Positions 10,325-19,390 of a stretch of DNA of 64,000 nt are shown here, one piece after another. This DNA is from Gammaproteobacteria bacterium. GTDB taxonomy: Bacteria > Pseudomonadota > Gammaproteobacteria > Pseudomonadales > Ketobacteraceae. The DNA lies in the NCBI GenBank assembly GCA_013178375.1, contig JABLXQ010000034.1, positions 1-64,000 on the forward strand, given 5' to 3'. Below the pieces are notes generated by a model. It saw nothing but the letters and a program-made list of their open reading frames with translations. It searched no databases and was not told the DNA's origin. The position numbers were made by a program, and so were the translations under genes. Each line of letters begins with the position of its first letter. Within the stretch, counting starts at the first letter, position 1.

Positions 10325-12310
10325 ATGCTGATTCACAAGCCCCGCGCCCGCACGGACACGCATTTCTTTCGCGCCCTTAACCCGGCCGTGGTGGTATTGG
10401 GCGAGGGCGGCACGGTGCTGGACTTCTCGCCCGGAGCAGAAGCCTTGTTCGGCTTGCGCCGCAGCCAACTGGACCGGATTGAATTCGGCCAGTGCGTGCC
10501 CTGCCCGAAGGAATACCACAACGACCTGACCGCCTACCTGCTGGATTACGCCGAAAGCAATCCCAACCTGTGGCACCAACCCCTGGTGGCCTACCGTTAC
10601 GACGGCGTGCGCTTCCCGCTGGTGTACCGCATCGCCAAGGTGGAAAGCGCGTCCGGGCGCGATGCCGACTGCTGGATCTGCGAGTTTGTCGATGCCGCCG
10701 AATACCAGGGCAACCAGCACCGCATGAAACAGCAGCTGGACGAAACCCATGCCTCGTCCCGCGCCAAGTCGCGCTTTCTGCACCACATGTCGCAACAGTT
10801 CCGCGCCCCCATTGGCCGTCTGCTCGGTGCCATCGGTGAAGCGCTGGATTACGGCCAGCTGCCACTGGCGCTGGCGGACAACCTGGAGCAGGCCCTGCTG
10901 TCGGGCAAGGAACTGCAGCGCTCACTGAACGAGATGGTGGATTTCACCCGGCTGGAAACGGACCAGCTGGAATTCCAGAATATCAATTTCAATTTCCGCC
11001 TGGTGCTGGAGGAAATCGTCGACGGCTTCAGCGATCTGGCGAAGCGGCGCGGCATTGAACTGGCCACGCTGGTGTCGCCCTATGTGCCGGAAAGCGTGGT
11101 CGGCGATCCCGACCGCCTGCACCAGATTCTGCAAAGCCTGCTCAACAATGCATTCAAATTCACGCACGAAGGCGGCATCACGGTGAAAGCCGAATGCCAG
11201 ATCGAAAACGACACCCATGCGGTGATCGAACTGGAAGTGACCGACACCGGCGAAGGCATGCCGGAAGAAAAAGCCAGCGCGATCCGCGCCGCCTTTGAAA
11301 AACGCGACGCCTCATTCGCCGACCGTTACGGCGGCTTGGGCATTGGTCTGGCCATCAGCAAGGAACTGCTGGAATTGATGGGCGGCTCGATTACGCTGCG
11401 GACAGTGGAAGGGCTGGGCTCCACGTTCAAAGTCTCACTGAAATTGCCCAAGGGCGCCGGGCTGGAAGCGAATTCCTCGCTGCTGAGCCGGCACCGGCTG
11501 GTGCTGGTGACCGACTCCCTGCGTGACCGTCCCAAGCTGCTGGAATATTTCCAGGAATGGCAACTGGAAGTGGACAGTTATGGCAGCGGCCCGATGGCGC
11601 TGGAGAAAATGCGCCAGGTCGGCCTGGCGGGCCAACCCTTCGAATTGGTAGTGATCGACCTGCAGCAGCCCAAACTGGCAGGCTTGCAACTGGCGCAGGA
11701 AATCAATCGCAATCCCGCCTTCGCCAACGTGCGCATCCTGTTGCTGGTGGGCGATCGCGATCACCTGAATCTGGGCGCCGTGCCCAATCTGCGCGTTGAC
11801 GCCGTGTTGCTGAAGCCTGTGCGCAAGCAGATGCTGCATGACGCCATCGCCACCGTGCTGGGGCGCGAACAGTCTGCTGTACAACCGCTGGTGACCGACC
11901 GCAGCCTGCAGGATGCCAACGGCAAACAGACCCAGCGCGCGCTGCTGGTGGACGACAACGAAGTGAACCAGATCATTGCCAAGGGCGCCCTGAAAAAACT
12001 GGGCATCCACGCCGACGTCACCAACAACGGTGAGGAAGCAATCGAGGCGGTAATGGAAAAATGCTATGACTTTATTCTGATGGATTGCGAAATGCCGATC
12101 ATGGACGGTTTCGAGGCCACCCGCAGCATCCGCGAATGGGAGCAGGAAAACGGCGGCAGCCGCACGCCAATCATTGCACTCACCGCCAGCGATTCCGGCG
12201 ATTGCCACGACGCCTGCATGCAGGCCGGCATGGACGAGTACATGCAGAAACCGTTTCGCGCCGATCAGCTGAAAACCCTGTTGCACCGATTTCAGATCAA
12301 ACCCCGTTGA
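10325..12310 (+). CDS. Hybrid sensor kinase-like protein without the phospho-accepting His
   Basis: A 661-residue cytoplasmic protein with no membrane segment: a PAS-like domain (about 15-130), a HisKA-like helical hairpin (about 147-212), an HATPase_c domain (N-box near 266-280, DTGEGM at 307-312, GGLGIGLAISKELLELMGG), a first receiver domain (about 390-515) and a second receiver (about 538-655, Asp587 in LMDCEMP). In the HisKA hairpin the usual MSHEIRTP reads MSQQFRAP, so Gln157 stands where the phospho-accepting His should be and the following Glu is also Gln. The first receiver retains an Asp (VVIDLQ, Asp445) but has TDS instead of the acidic pair. The gene abuts the degenerate GGDEF-EAL gene with zero spacing, suggesting joint action. 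GGAG box precedes ATG. Confidence 0.85.
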   Translation: MLIHKPRARTDTHFFRALNPAVVVLGEGGTVLDFSPGAEALFGLRRSQLDRIEFGQCVPCPKEYHNDLTAYLLDYAESNPNLWHQPLVAYRYDGVRFPLVYRIAKVESASGRDADCWICEFVDAAEYQGNQHRMKQQLDETHASSRAKSRFLHHMSQQFRAPIGRLLGAIGEALDYGQLPLALADNLEQALLSGKELQRSLNEMVDFTRLETDQLEFQNINFNFRLVLEEIVDGFSDLAKRRGIELATLVSPYVPESVVGDPDRLHQILQSLLNNAFKFTHEGGITVKAECQIENDTHAVIELEVTDTGEGMPEEKASAIRAAFEKRDASFADRYGGLGIGLAISKELLELMGGSITLRTVEGLGSTFKVSLKLPKGAGLEANSSLLSRHRLVLVTDSLRDRPKLLEYFQEWQLEVDSYGSGPMALEKMRQVGLAGQPFELVVIDLQQPKLAGLQLAQEINRNPAFANVRILLLVGDRDHLNLGAVPNLRVDAVLLKPVRKQMLHDAIATVLGREQSAVQPLVTDRSLQDANGKQTQRALLVDDNEVNQIIAKGALKKLGIHADVTNNGEEAIEAVMEKCYDFILMDCEMPIMDGFEATRSIREWEQENGGSRTPIIALTASDSGDCHDACMQAGMDEYMQKPFRADQLKTLLHRFQIKPR

Positions 12311-14413
12311 ATGGATGATATGAACCAGACCCAGCCCCTGATCATCATTGCCGACAGCCAGGACGCCAACATCGCCTACTATTCCGAGTTGATCCAGGCG
12401 TCCGGCGCCCGTGCACTCGCCACGGCCGAAGGTGGCAACGTGCTGAACCTGGTGGCCAGCCACCAGCCCGCGTTGCTGATACTGGATTCCGCGCTGAACG
12501 ATCCCGACAGCTACCAGGTGCTCAACCTGCTCAAGTCCGACAGCCGCACCCTGCATATTCCCGTGCTGTTCATCACCGGCAATCTGTCGGAGCGCAAGAT
12601 GTGCCTGCACCAGGAACTGTTCCGGGTGGTGGACGTGCTGGCCAAACCGGTGGCGGAGCGGGTGCTGCAACACCGCGTGAAGATTTACCTGCAACAGCAG
12701 CAGTACCGCAACCAGATCATGGCCATGGGCAGCGAGAACAGAAAATCCCTGGTGGAAAACCGCGAGGAAGGCGTGCTGGCGCTGGACAAGCAAGGCCAGA
12801 TTCTCTACGCCAACGCGGCGGCCGAGCGCCTGCTGAAAGCACCGGTGCTGGATCTGGCGGGCAATTATCTGGAAACCATTCTGGAGGAAGCCTGCAGCGG
12901 CGTGCGCTCGCGCTGGAAGGATCATCCCATTGCCAAAGTGACGCGCACCGAACAGATCCTGCAGGTGGACAAAGCCATGCTCTGGCGCGCCGATGGCGAA
13001 AGCATCAGCGTGAAATTCGCCGCGATTCCGGTGAACACCCTGCCGGAAATCGCGCTGCTGTTCGCATTCCGCCAGCTGAAAGACACGCGGGAATCGAAAG
13101 ACAAGATCGCCAAACTTTCCCACGTGGACCATCTTACCAACCTGCCGCTGCGGGCGCCGATCGAAGAACAGATTGACCGCTGCGTGCTCAAGGCGGGCAT
13201 CTCCGGTTTTTATTTTGCCGTGCTGTATGTGGATCTGGACCATTTCCGCTACATCAATGAATCCCTGGGCCATGATCGCGGCGACCAGCTGATTCGCGAA
13301 GTGGCGCAACGCATCCACTCGCTGGTGCGGCGCGACGACATGGTGGGCCGCATGGAAGGCGACGAATTCGTGGTGGTGCTGGGCCACATCGACCTGCCGG
13401 ACAATTCGGGCATCGTGGCGCAGAAAATCATCGACAAGATTCGCGAGGACTTCCTGATTGACGGCCATCAGGTATTCACCGGCTGTTCCATCGGCGTGAG
13501 TGTGTACCCCACCTGCGGCGATGACGCGCGCACCCTGCTGAAAAATGCCGAGTCCGCGCTGGCGCGGGCCAAGGCCATTGGCCGCAACAATTATCAGTAT
13601 TACACCGCCGAGATGAACAAGCAGCGGGTGGAGCAGATGCAGATCGAATACGAACTGCATCAGGCGGTGGAGCAGAGACAGTGGCGCGTGCAGTTCCAGC
13701 CGGTAGCGGCGGTGGAAAACGATCAGCTGGTGGCGTGCGAGATCAAGCTGTCGTGGGTGAATCCCGCGCGCGGTGAACTGATGCTGGACGAATTTCTGCC
13801 GGCAGCGGAGGAATCCGGACTGGCGCCAGTGATTTTCCGCTGGTTCTGGCAACATGCACTGGAACGCATCAGCACCATGAACGCCAATCAGCGCGAGAAC
13901 GTGAAGCTGATTCTGCCGGTGTCACCGTCGCTGCTGATGCAGGAAGGTGGCGTGGAGTGGGTGACCGAAGCAGTGCGCGCCCAGGGCATTCGCACCGAAC
14001 AGATTTATGTGGGGCTGCCGGAATCCTCGCTGGCGATCCGCCACAGCCAGCAGAGCGAGGTATTGAACCAGCTGCGCAAGAATGGTTTCCACCTGATCCT
14101 GGATAATTTCGGCACCGGCTTCGCGCCGCTGAAATTGCTGCGGGATATTCCCTATTCGCTGATCCGCTTGGGCGATCTGTTCGTGGCGTCGATTCCCGAT
14201 TCCCGCAACGATCAGTCCATCGTTCGCGGTGTGGTGAATCTGGCGCATGAAATGGGATTGAAGGTGATGGCGTCGTCGGTGCATTCCACTGTGCAATACC
14301 AGTTTCTGGTGTCGACCGGTTGCGACTGGCTGGCGGGCGATGCGGTGATGGAGCAGGTGGACAGCCTGCCGAAGCAGATGGAAGCGCTGGGGATGTTTGT
14401 TTTTCCGGGGTGA
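12311..14413 (+). CDS. Receiver-PAS-GGDEF-EAL protein with degenerate active sites
   Basis: A 700-residue protein: receiver-like domain (about 9-125, Asp59 in LILDSAL), PAS domain (about 142-260), GGDEF domain (about 270-430) and EAL domain (about 440-690). The GGDEF signature is EGDEF (349-353), and an RxxD inhibitory site (RRDD) precedes it. In the EAL domain the signature is EIK (477-479), DDFGTG is DNFGTG (598-603), the KxD motif is RLG and the AEGVE motif is ASSVH (654-658). Phosphodiesterase activity is therefore unlikely; cyclase activity is uncertain. It may bind c-di-GMP or act as a scaffold. The start is ATG 12311, directly after the stop of the kinase-like gene (or ATG 12320), so the two are almost certainly co-transcribed. 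Confidence 0.9.
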   Translation: MDDMNQTQPLIIIADSQDANIAYYSELIQASGARALATAEGGNVLNLVASHQPALLILDSALNDPDSYQVLNLLKSDSRTLHIPVLFITGNLSERKMCLHQELFRVVDVLAKPVAERVLQHRVKIYLQQQQYRNQIMAMGSENRKSLVENREEGVLALDKQGQILYANAAAERLLKAPVLDLAGNYLETILEEACSGVRSRWKDHPIAKVTRTEQILQVDKAMLWRADGESISVKFAAIPVNTLPEIALLFAFRQLKDTRESKDKIAKLSHVDHLTNLPLRAPIEEQIDRCVLKAGISGFYFAVLYVDLDHFRYINESLGHDRGDQLIREVAQRIHSLVRRDDMVGRMEGDEFVVVLGHIDLPDNSGIVAQKIIDKIREDFLIDGHQVFTGCSIGVSVYPTCGDDARTLLKNAESALARAKAIGRNNYQYYTAEMNKQRVEQMQIEYELHQAVEQRQWRVQFQPVAAVENDQLVACEIKLSWVNPARGELMLDEFLPAAEESGLAPVIFRWFWQHALERISTMNANQRENVKLILPVSPSLLMQEGGVEWVTEAVRAQGIRTEQIYVGLPESSLAIRHSQQSEVLNQLRKNGFHLILDNFGTGFAPLKLLRDIPYSLIRLGDLFVASIPDSRNDQSIVRGVVNLAHEMGLKVMASSVHSTVQYQFLVSTGCDWLAGDAVMEQVDSLPKQMEALGMFVFPG

Positions 14414-14436
14414 TGGAATGTCTCTCCCGGGCCGAG

Positions 14437-15843
14437 TTACCCGGTGTTTCCGGCGCGATTCGAAAGAGCTGCTGGCAGCAATACCGCCAGTCCCACCAGA
14501 ATTCCCGGCATGCCTTCATAAATCACATCGTGCCAGCCCAGGTAGCGCCAGATGATGGCGGTGCCCAGTCCTGCCCCCAGCGCCAGAATACTGAGCCGCT
14601 GGCTTGGCCTGCAGCCCAGGCTAAGCATGATCAGCAGGGGCGAAAAGGCGCTTGCCAGTCCGGACCATGCCATGATCACCAGATCGAACACGCTTTGCGC
14701 GCTGAGCAGAGCCCACAGCAGAGCCAATACCGTAATCGCCAGGGTTGCTGCACGGATATAAGCCATTTTTTGCTGAATTTTTGGCAGCAGGTCGTGGGAC
14801 AGGGCTGCCGAGCAGCTCAGGATGAGCGAATCCGCAGTGGACATGGTCGCGGCGAAAATACCGGCCAGCACCAGACCGACCAGCACCGGAGGCAGTAATT
14901 GCAGCGCCAGGCTGGGAAGGGCCAGTTCGGCATCGAATTCTGCCGTGTCTGCCAGATAGATACGCGACAGCAGGCCGACGCCTGTCGTAATCAGGTAAAA
15001 AGCGCTGAACCACAGGTAGTACCACAGCCGGGCCTGATTGATATGGTCGGTGTGCGCCAGCGTCATGAAACGAATCATGATGTGGGGCTGGCCGATCACA
15101 GAGAAGCCTGCAAAGCCCCAACCCAACGCAAACAGCAGGCCACCCAAAAATCCAGGCGCCGCCAGGTTCTGGGGAAACCAGTCCATAAAGCCATCGACAG
15201 CATTCATCTGCTCCAGTGCCGCTGTGATCCCTCCCAGCTCCCGCGTGGCGACAAACAGAAGCACTGACATCGCCACGATCATAACCACCGATTGGGCTGC
15301 GTCGGTCCAGATCGAGGCACGGATGCCTCCGCTCACACAATACAGCGCCACCATTGCCGCGCCGATAACGGCTCCTGCCCAGGAAGGCCACTCCAGCAGC
15401 ACCTGCAATGCTTTGCTGCCTGCCACCAGTTGGGCTCCGGCATAGGCCAGCAGGAAAAACAGCGACACCAACGCAATCAGTTTCTGCAGAACCGGCATGG
15501 GATGGCCCTGCCAGTTGCTGAGCAGGCCCGAATAGCTGATGGCCCCTGTCCTGACGCTGGCGCGATGCAGGCGGGAATGAATGAAGGTGGATGAGAGGTA
15601 GTCGCCAATGATCCAGCCCAGCATCAGCCAGATTGAAGCCAGTCCAGTGGCATAGGTGTAGCCGATCACACCGATGAACATGTAACCGCTGTTGTTGGTG
15701 GCGACGGCTGACAACCCTGCCAGCATCGGAGAAACCGAACGGCTCGCCACATAGTAGTCTTGCTTGTTGTCGTGGCGCCTGATGGCGGAACTGATTCCGA
15801 TAAATGCAAACAGCGCCAGGAATGATATGAAGCTGGTAATCAT
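14437..15843 (-). CDS. Sodium:solute symporter family protein
   Basis: A 468-residue integral membrane protein with about 13 hydrophobic segments, of the SSS (PutP/PanF-like) family. Visible family blocks include DYYVASRSVSPMLAGLSAVATNNSG near the N-terminus, YCVSGGIRASIWTDAAQSVVM (the conserved GG..A..WTD..Q motif, about residues 145-165) and IFAATMSTADSLILSCSAAL (conserved A..STADS). Substrate, such as an amino acid or organic acid, cannot be told. ATG 15843 begins right at the first helix; a longer frame from a TTG at 15891 adds a non-hydrophobic tail. Convergent with the GGDEF-EAL gene. Confidence 0.85.
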   Translation of the reverse strand: MITSFISFLALFAFIGISSAIRRHDNKQDYYVASRSVSPMLAGLSAVATNNSGYMFIGVIGYTYATGLASIWLMLGWIIGDYLSSTFIHSRLHRASVRTGAISYSGLLSNWQGHPMPVLQKLIALVSLFFLLAYAGAQLVAGSKALQVLLEWPSWAGAVIGAAMVALYCVSGGIRASIWTDAAQSVVMIVAMSVLLFVATRELGGITAALEQMNAVDGFMDWFPQNLAAPGFLGGLLFALGWGFAGFSVIGQPHIMIRFMTLAHTDHINQARLWYYLWFSAFYLITTGVGLLSRIYLADTAEFDAELALPSLALQLLPPVLVGLVLAGIFAATMSTADSLILSCSAALSHDLLPKIQQKMAYIRAATLAITVLALLWALLSAQSVFDLVIMAWSGLASAFSPLLIMLSLGCRPSQRLSILALGAGLGTAIIWRYLGWHDVIYEGMPGILVGLAVLLPAALSNRAGNTG

Positions 15844-16176
15844 GGTGCCGGATCTTCTGAGGTCATGGTGATATTGGTGGTACGCCAGCAACTGACGCCA
15901 TGATGGACAGGGAACCGGCCCACGTCCAAGCGTTAGTAAACTCCATCGGGGCCGTTATTTCCAGACCCTCGGGCAAAGTGATGGTCAGGAATTGCTTGTC
16001 GCATCTTCCCAAGCCAGCCAGGAAGATATGGCCTATTTGCCAGCAGCACCCCGGCCATGTTGAGTAAGTATCATAGGTCTTTTCGTTTCAGTAACCTGGG
16101 CCACACACGAGTTAACGCCTGCGAGAGCCCGGCAGCCGAAGGTTGCTAACTGCTGGGCCTTGTTGGAATAGATGAG
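15844..16176. other. Intergenic, left flank of accessory region; nothing recognised
   Basis: This stretch of 333 bases between the symporter and the nitrilase-like gene holds no open frame with protein-like composition. A palindromic TTAACGCC...GCTAAC segment at about 16110-16150 faintly recalls an attC end but lacks the right arrangement. Nothing else supported. Confidence 0.5.
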
Positions 16177-17118
16177 TCACAGATTCCCGGCTTGTAACGC
16201 CTTGGCTTTTCTTGATTTGCTGAGGCCATAAGAAAGCCTGCCAAAGAATTCAACGACGATCATGATGTTTCTTTGCCATGGTCCTTCCCATGCCCACCGG
16301 CCATGGCCTTGAAATGGAATTTTTCTCTTGGCTGTCTTATCAAGAGTGACTTCAGCCACAATAACGCTTTCTTCATTTCCCAGCTGGGCTTTGACCAGTC
16401 CATCCGCATCGGAGATAGTGGATAGCCCCGGAAATGTGGTTCGTTCATAGGGTCCAAATGGGGCAGAAGACCTGAATTCCCCGCACTTGTTTGATAAAAC
16501 CACTGGAATTCCCAGTAATTTTGAATACCGCTCCGTAGCCATTCCTACATCAGCTATGAAACGGTCAATATGTTCCTGGGCGATGTGATTTCTTTTTTGA
16601 GGTATGGGTGATGAATGTGGCAACAGCAGCAAGTCGAAATCTTCCTGCTGCGCGATTTTTGGAAGAAATGAGAACCAGCTGTCATAGCAAATACCGACTC
16701 CAATATTTCCGATCTCCGTCTTTATTACGTGTGATCCTTTAAATCCCCTGTAAAAAAATGCCTCATAAGCCGGTACGTTGCGCTTTCTGACTCTTCCGGA
16801 TTCATGGCCATCTGGATCAGTCAGGACAAATGTATTGTAAAAATCACCATTGCACGCCTCCAGATAGCTGGTGCCCAGGTAAATGCCGTGGGATTTTGAA
16901 ATATCACACATCCACTGAACAGTCTTTCCATTCGTGGGCTCGGCAGCGTCCCAAATATCCCGAGTCCACCCATAACCGGTAGGCATCAGTTCTGGCAATA
17001 GAATCAGCTTTGCACCTTCTCTTGCTGCATGCTCAATATGCTTTTCCGCTCTGGAACGATTGGCGTCTGCCTCGTTGATGACCGAACTCATTTGTATGGC
17101 GGCAACTTTCAGCTTCAT
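16177..17118 (-). CDS. Carbon-nitrogen hydrolase (nitrilase superfamily)
   Basis: A 313-residue enzyme with the Glu-Lys-Cys catalytic triad of the superfamily: LLPELMPTG (Glu43), RVRKRNVPAYE (Lys112) and GVGICYDSW (Cys144). Members hydrolyse nitriles, amides or N-carbamoyl groups; the RKRNxPxYE...RGxK pattern is typical of aliphatic amidase-type or plant-like members, but the substrate is not determinable. Codon use is more AT-rich than in the flanking core genes, and the gene opens an accessory segment that runs to 24.9 kb. AGGAG box precedes ATG 17118. Divergent from the 201-residue orphan. Confidence 0.85.
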   Translation of the reverse strand: MKLKVAAIQMSSVINEADANRSRAEKHIEHAAREGAKLILLPELMPTGYGWTRDIWDAAEPTNGKTVQWMCDISKSHGIYLGTSYLEACNGDFYNTFVLTDPDGHESGRVRKRNVPAYEAFFYRGFKGSHVIKTEIGNIGVGICYDSWFSFLPKIAQQEDFDLLLLPHSSPIPQKRNHIAQEHIDRFIADVGMATERYSKLLGIPVVLSNKCGEFRSSAPFGPYERTTFPGLSTISDADGLVKAQLGNEESVIVAEVTLDKTAKRKIPFQGHGRWAWEGPWQRNIMIVVEFFGRLSYGLSKSRKAKALQAGNL

Positions 17119-17247
17119 TTAACTCTCCTTGTCTCGCATCTTTAAATCAAACAGCAAAGGTTTCACTAAATCTGGATCTCTTGTTATATTGGGGCCAGAA
17201 AGCCTTTCAGTAAACGCCTCCGCCCCATCCAGACAGGGAATAACTCC

Positions 17248-17853
17248 ATGACCATCTCGCTGGCCGACGCCACCGCCGCCGTGAACGCTATCAAAAAAAT
17301 AAAAGGCATGCAGCTCGTGGAAAAAAACAAGCATCTATTCGAAAAGCATGTTTCCAAAGAACACGCCGTCGCGGCGGGTGGGAATTCGGTCAGCTGGTTC
17401 GAGAAAACGGTCACCATGCAATTTTCCGGTCCGGGAGAGGCCAACAAATTGAGCAGTTCGCGGCTCAACAAGCTGGCTGGGGCGATGAATGTGCCACTAA
17501 GACAGGTCAAGCCAAAGCTACAGAAATTCGATGCGATGACAACCGATCCCTACCAAATACAGGTAACGGACGATATTGGTGTTTACGGCGCCAGCGATCT
17601 GCTGGAAAAAGCGTTGAAGCAGAACAGTTTTGACCTGTATAGCTGCGTCGAAAATCCAGAATCCCGCTTTAAATATGTCACTACTATTCCGGCAGGTTAC
17701 GTCGGCCGCAGGATCACCGCTAGCGGCAAACAAAAGCTGGTGGGTGGGTTGATTGTCGTCATTGTCAATGCGTCGAGCCCGGTGCAGGTAGTGACAATTT
17801 ATCCGGTTCCTCAGGCCTGGCCGACCAATACCACGGACGCGCTGCTGGCTTGA
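17248..17853 (+). CDS. Hypothetical protein (201 residues)
   Basis: A soluble protein beginning MTISLADATAAV with an AGGGA box about 10 bp upstream of the ATG. No signal peptide or membrane segment. The N-terminal half is Lys-rich and helical (KKIKGMQLVEKNKHLFEKH), and the C-terminal half is predicted mixed with a hydrophobic strand LVGGLIVVIVNASS. I recognise no family. It lies between a nitrilase-like gene (divergent) and a PNPOx-like gene (convergent) in the accessory region. Possibly a cargo gene; function unknown. Confidence 0.6.
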   Translation: MTISLADATAAVNAIKKIKGMQLVEKNKHLFEKHVSKEHAVAAGGNSVSWFEKTVTMQFSGPGEANKLSSSRLNKLAGAMNVPLRQVKPKLQKFDAMTTDPYQIQVTDDIGVYGASDLLEKALKQNSFDLYSCVENPESRFKYVTTIPAGYVGRRITASGKQKLVGGLIVVIVNASSPVQVVTIYPVPQAWPTNTTDALLA

Positions 17854-17885
17854 TGTGGGTCGCCCACGCAGAGTGGAGCGAATTG

Positions 17886-18515
17886 CTACGGCTCGGATTT
17901 ATTGCTTGAACCATTGTTTCCATTGGCCAGATCACGCTCAGGCAGCGCATCACGAAATTCGTCAAATTTCTTCCATGCTGGTACCGGTGGTACGTAATCG
18001 GTTTTTGGCACGTATTCCGACAGTTCAACAAGCTGCATCTTGTGTATGTATCGAGGGCAGGCGGGAAATATTTTTTCTACGGTCACTCGAACTATAAATA
18101 CAGACCCAGGATATTCGGCGCGAAGCGGATCGTCAGCACTGATTTTCGCGCTGCCATTAACGCGAAGCCTGCTTTGATTTTCGAAATCGATGAATAGCAG
18201 CCCGATGAATGGATTTACAAGGAGGTTGCCCCAGGACCTGTACATGCCATTGCCGTCGTAATCCGGGATTGCAAGGGTCTGCCCATCCAGTATGCGTACA
18301 AATCCAGGCAAGCCACCCTTGTAGGAGCACTCTGGATGGCCGTGCTCATCTGCGGTAGCGACAAAGACCATGGGGCATCGCTGAATAAAGGTGCGATTTT
18401 CGTCTGTGAAGATTGAATGGACTATTTTTTCGTTCAGGCGATCTGCGATTCGCCTGGTTTCGCGCTCGTCCTGCAGTTGACGCATACCCTCATGGAAAAA
18501 CGAATCGTTGCTCAT
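17886..18515 (-). CDS. Pyridoxamine 5'-phosphate oxidase family FMN protein
   Basis: A 209-residue protein with the split-barrel FMN-binding fold of PNPOx-like proteins: FIQRCPMVFVATADEHGHPE (about 43-62) as the first strands, GGLPGFVRIL...LAIPDYDGNGMYRSWGNLLVNP as the FMN-contacting core, and FIDFENQSRLRVNGSAKI after it. These proteins often act on heme, F420-like or small flavin substrates rather than vitamin B6. Starts 9 bp after the stop of the VOC gene on the same strand, with an AGGTGAG box, so the two form an operon. Confidence 0.85.
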   Translation of the reverse strand: MSNDSFFHEGMRQLQDERETRRIADRLNEKIVHSIFTDENRTFIQRCPMVFVATADEHGHPECSYKGGLPGFVRILDGQTLAIPDYDGNGMYRSWGNLLVNPFIGLLFIDFENQSRLRVNGSAKISADDPLRAEYPGSVFIVRVTVEKIFPACPRYIHKMQLVELSEYVPKTDYVPPVPAWKKFDEFRDALPERDLANGNNGSSNKSEP

Positions 18516-18524
18516 ACGCTCACC

Positions 18525-19010
18525 TCAGCCGCGAAGCGCTGCCTCAATTGCACTGACATCGATTTTTGTCATTTCCATCATCGCATCGAACGCGCGCTTG
18601 GCGGCAGCCGGGTCGGGATCGGTAATGGCTCTCGTCAGAACCACCGGTGTTATTTGCCACGATACTCCCCACTTGTCCTTGCACCAGCCGCAAGCGCTTT
18701 CCTGACCGCCATTGCCAACGATCGCGTTCCAATAGCGATCCGTTTCGGCTTGATCAGTGGTTGCCACCTGGAAAGAAAACGCTTCGCTTTGCGCGAATGC
18801 AGGCCCACCGTTGAGCCCGAGGCAGGGGATACCCATTACAGTGAACTCCACGGTCAACACGTCTCCTTTCTTTCCCGACGGAAAGTCTCCCGGCGCGCGG
18901 TACACGGTGCCAACGAAGGAGTCTGGAAATGTATCGGCGTAGAACCGTGCCGCTTCTTCAGCACCGCCGTTGTACCAAAGGCAAATCGTGTTCTTCGCTG
19001 GTGTTGTCAT
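18525..19010 (-). CDS. VOC-family (PhnB-like) protein
   Basis: A 161-residue protein of the glyoxalase/PhnB fold (3-demethylubiquinone methyltransferase-like domain). Typical blocks are ICLWYNGGAEEAARFYADTF at the N-terminus, LTVEFTVMGIPCLGLNGGP, and GWCKDKWGVSWQITP followed by a dimer-type C-terminal helix (AFDAMMEMTKIDVSAIEAA). Such proteins are often found in accessory DNA and rarely have a known substrate. ATG 19010 is preceded by GAGAAG; a longer frame to 19145 runs across the divergent operator and is rejected. Translationally close to the PNPOx-like gene downstream. Confidence 0.85.
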   Translation of the reverse strand: MTTPAKNTICLWYNGGAEEAARFYADTFPDSFVGTVYRAPGDFPSGKKGDVLTVEFTVMGIPCLGLNGGPAFAQSEAFSFQVATTDQAETDRYWNAIVGNGGQESACGWCKDKWGVSWQITPVVLTRAITDPDPAAAKRAFDAMMEMTKIDVSAIEAALRG

Positions 19011-19115
19011 GTCACTTCTCCATTGGGACGGAAATTCCTGATTCTTCACGCCGGGTTTACGGTACTTCGCTTTGGCGAAAACGCCGCTGCATTGCCTCGT
19101 TATTCCCGTGCATGT

Positions 19116-19145
19116 ATGGTTGTACTTGCAAGATTGTACAACCAT
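19116..19145. promoter_or_regulatory. Palindromic operator of the antitoxin gene
   Basis: ATGGTTGTAC (19116-19125) and GTACAACCAT (19136-19145) form perfect 10-bp arms around a 10-bp spacer, ending 14 bp before the antitoxin ATG. The TGTAC/GTACA core is like that of yefM-yoeB operators, so autoregulation by the Phd/YefM protein is expected. Confidence 0.65.
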
Positions 19146-19159
19146 TGGAATTTTGGATC

Positions 19160-19390
19160 ATGCTGACTGTAAACATTAGCGATCTTAGAGCCAACCTGCT
19201 GAAGTATCTAGAAAAGGCCAGTCGTGGCGAGCAGATTACCGTCACTACAAACGGACGGATTTTAGCAATCATTGCCCCTCCACCCGACAGAAAGGCGATG
19301 GCAAGGAAACGGCTTGATGATCTCTCTGCTACCGCCAAACTAGATGATGTAACCAGCCCGTTGGGCATTCAATGGGATGCTACGCTGTGA
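19160..19390 (+). CDS. Phd/YefM-type antitoxin (VapB-like)
   Basis: A 76-residue antitoxin: VNISDLRANLLKYLEKASRG (residues about 4-23) then EQITVTTNGRILAIIAPP is the Phd/YefM DNA-binding fold, and the C-terminal half (RKRLDDLSATAKLDDVTSPL) is the toxin-binding tail. It overlaps the start of a VapC reading frame by a GTGA junction, the normal arrangement of an antitoxin-toxin operon, but that toxin is cut short. It lies at the edge of the cassette array, in the opposite orientation to the cassettes. May still act on its own operator or on a related toxin elsewhere. Confidence 0.85.
   Translation: MLTVNISDLRANLLKYLEKASRGEQITVTTNGRILAIIAPPPDRKAMARKRLDDLSATAKLDDVTSPLGIQWDATL

Noticed and set aside
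11435-13855. An 806-codon open frame on the minus strand across the kinase-like and GGDEF-EAL genes
   Set aside because: Opposite strand of two clear domain proteins; sequence is His/Gln-rich and unlike any family.
16110-16150. A fifth attC-like site next to the nitrilase-like gene
   Set aside because: TTAACGCC and GCTAAC occur, but the order and orientation of the conserved ends do not fit an attC, and no long internal pairing is seen.
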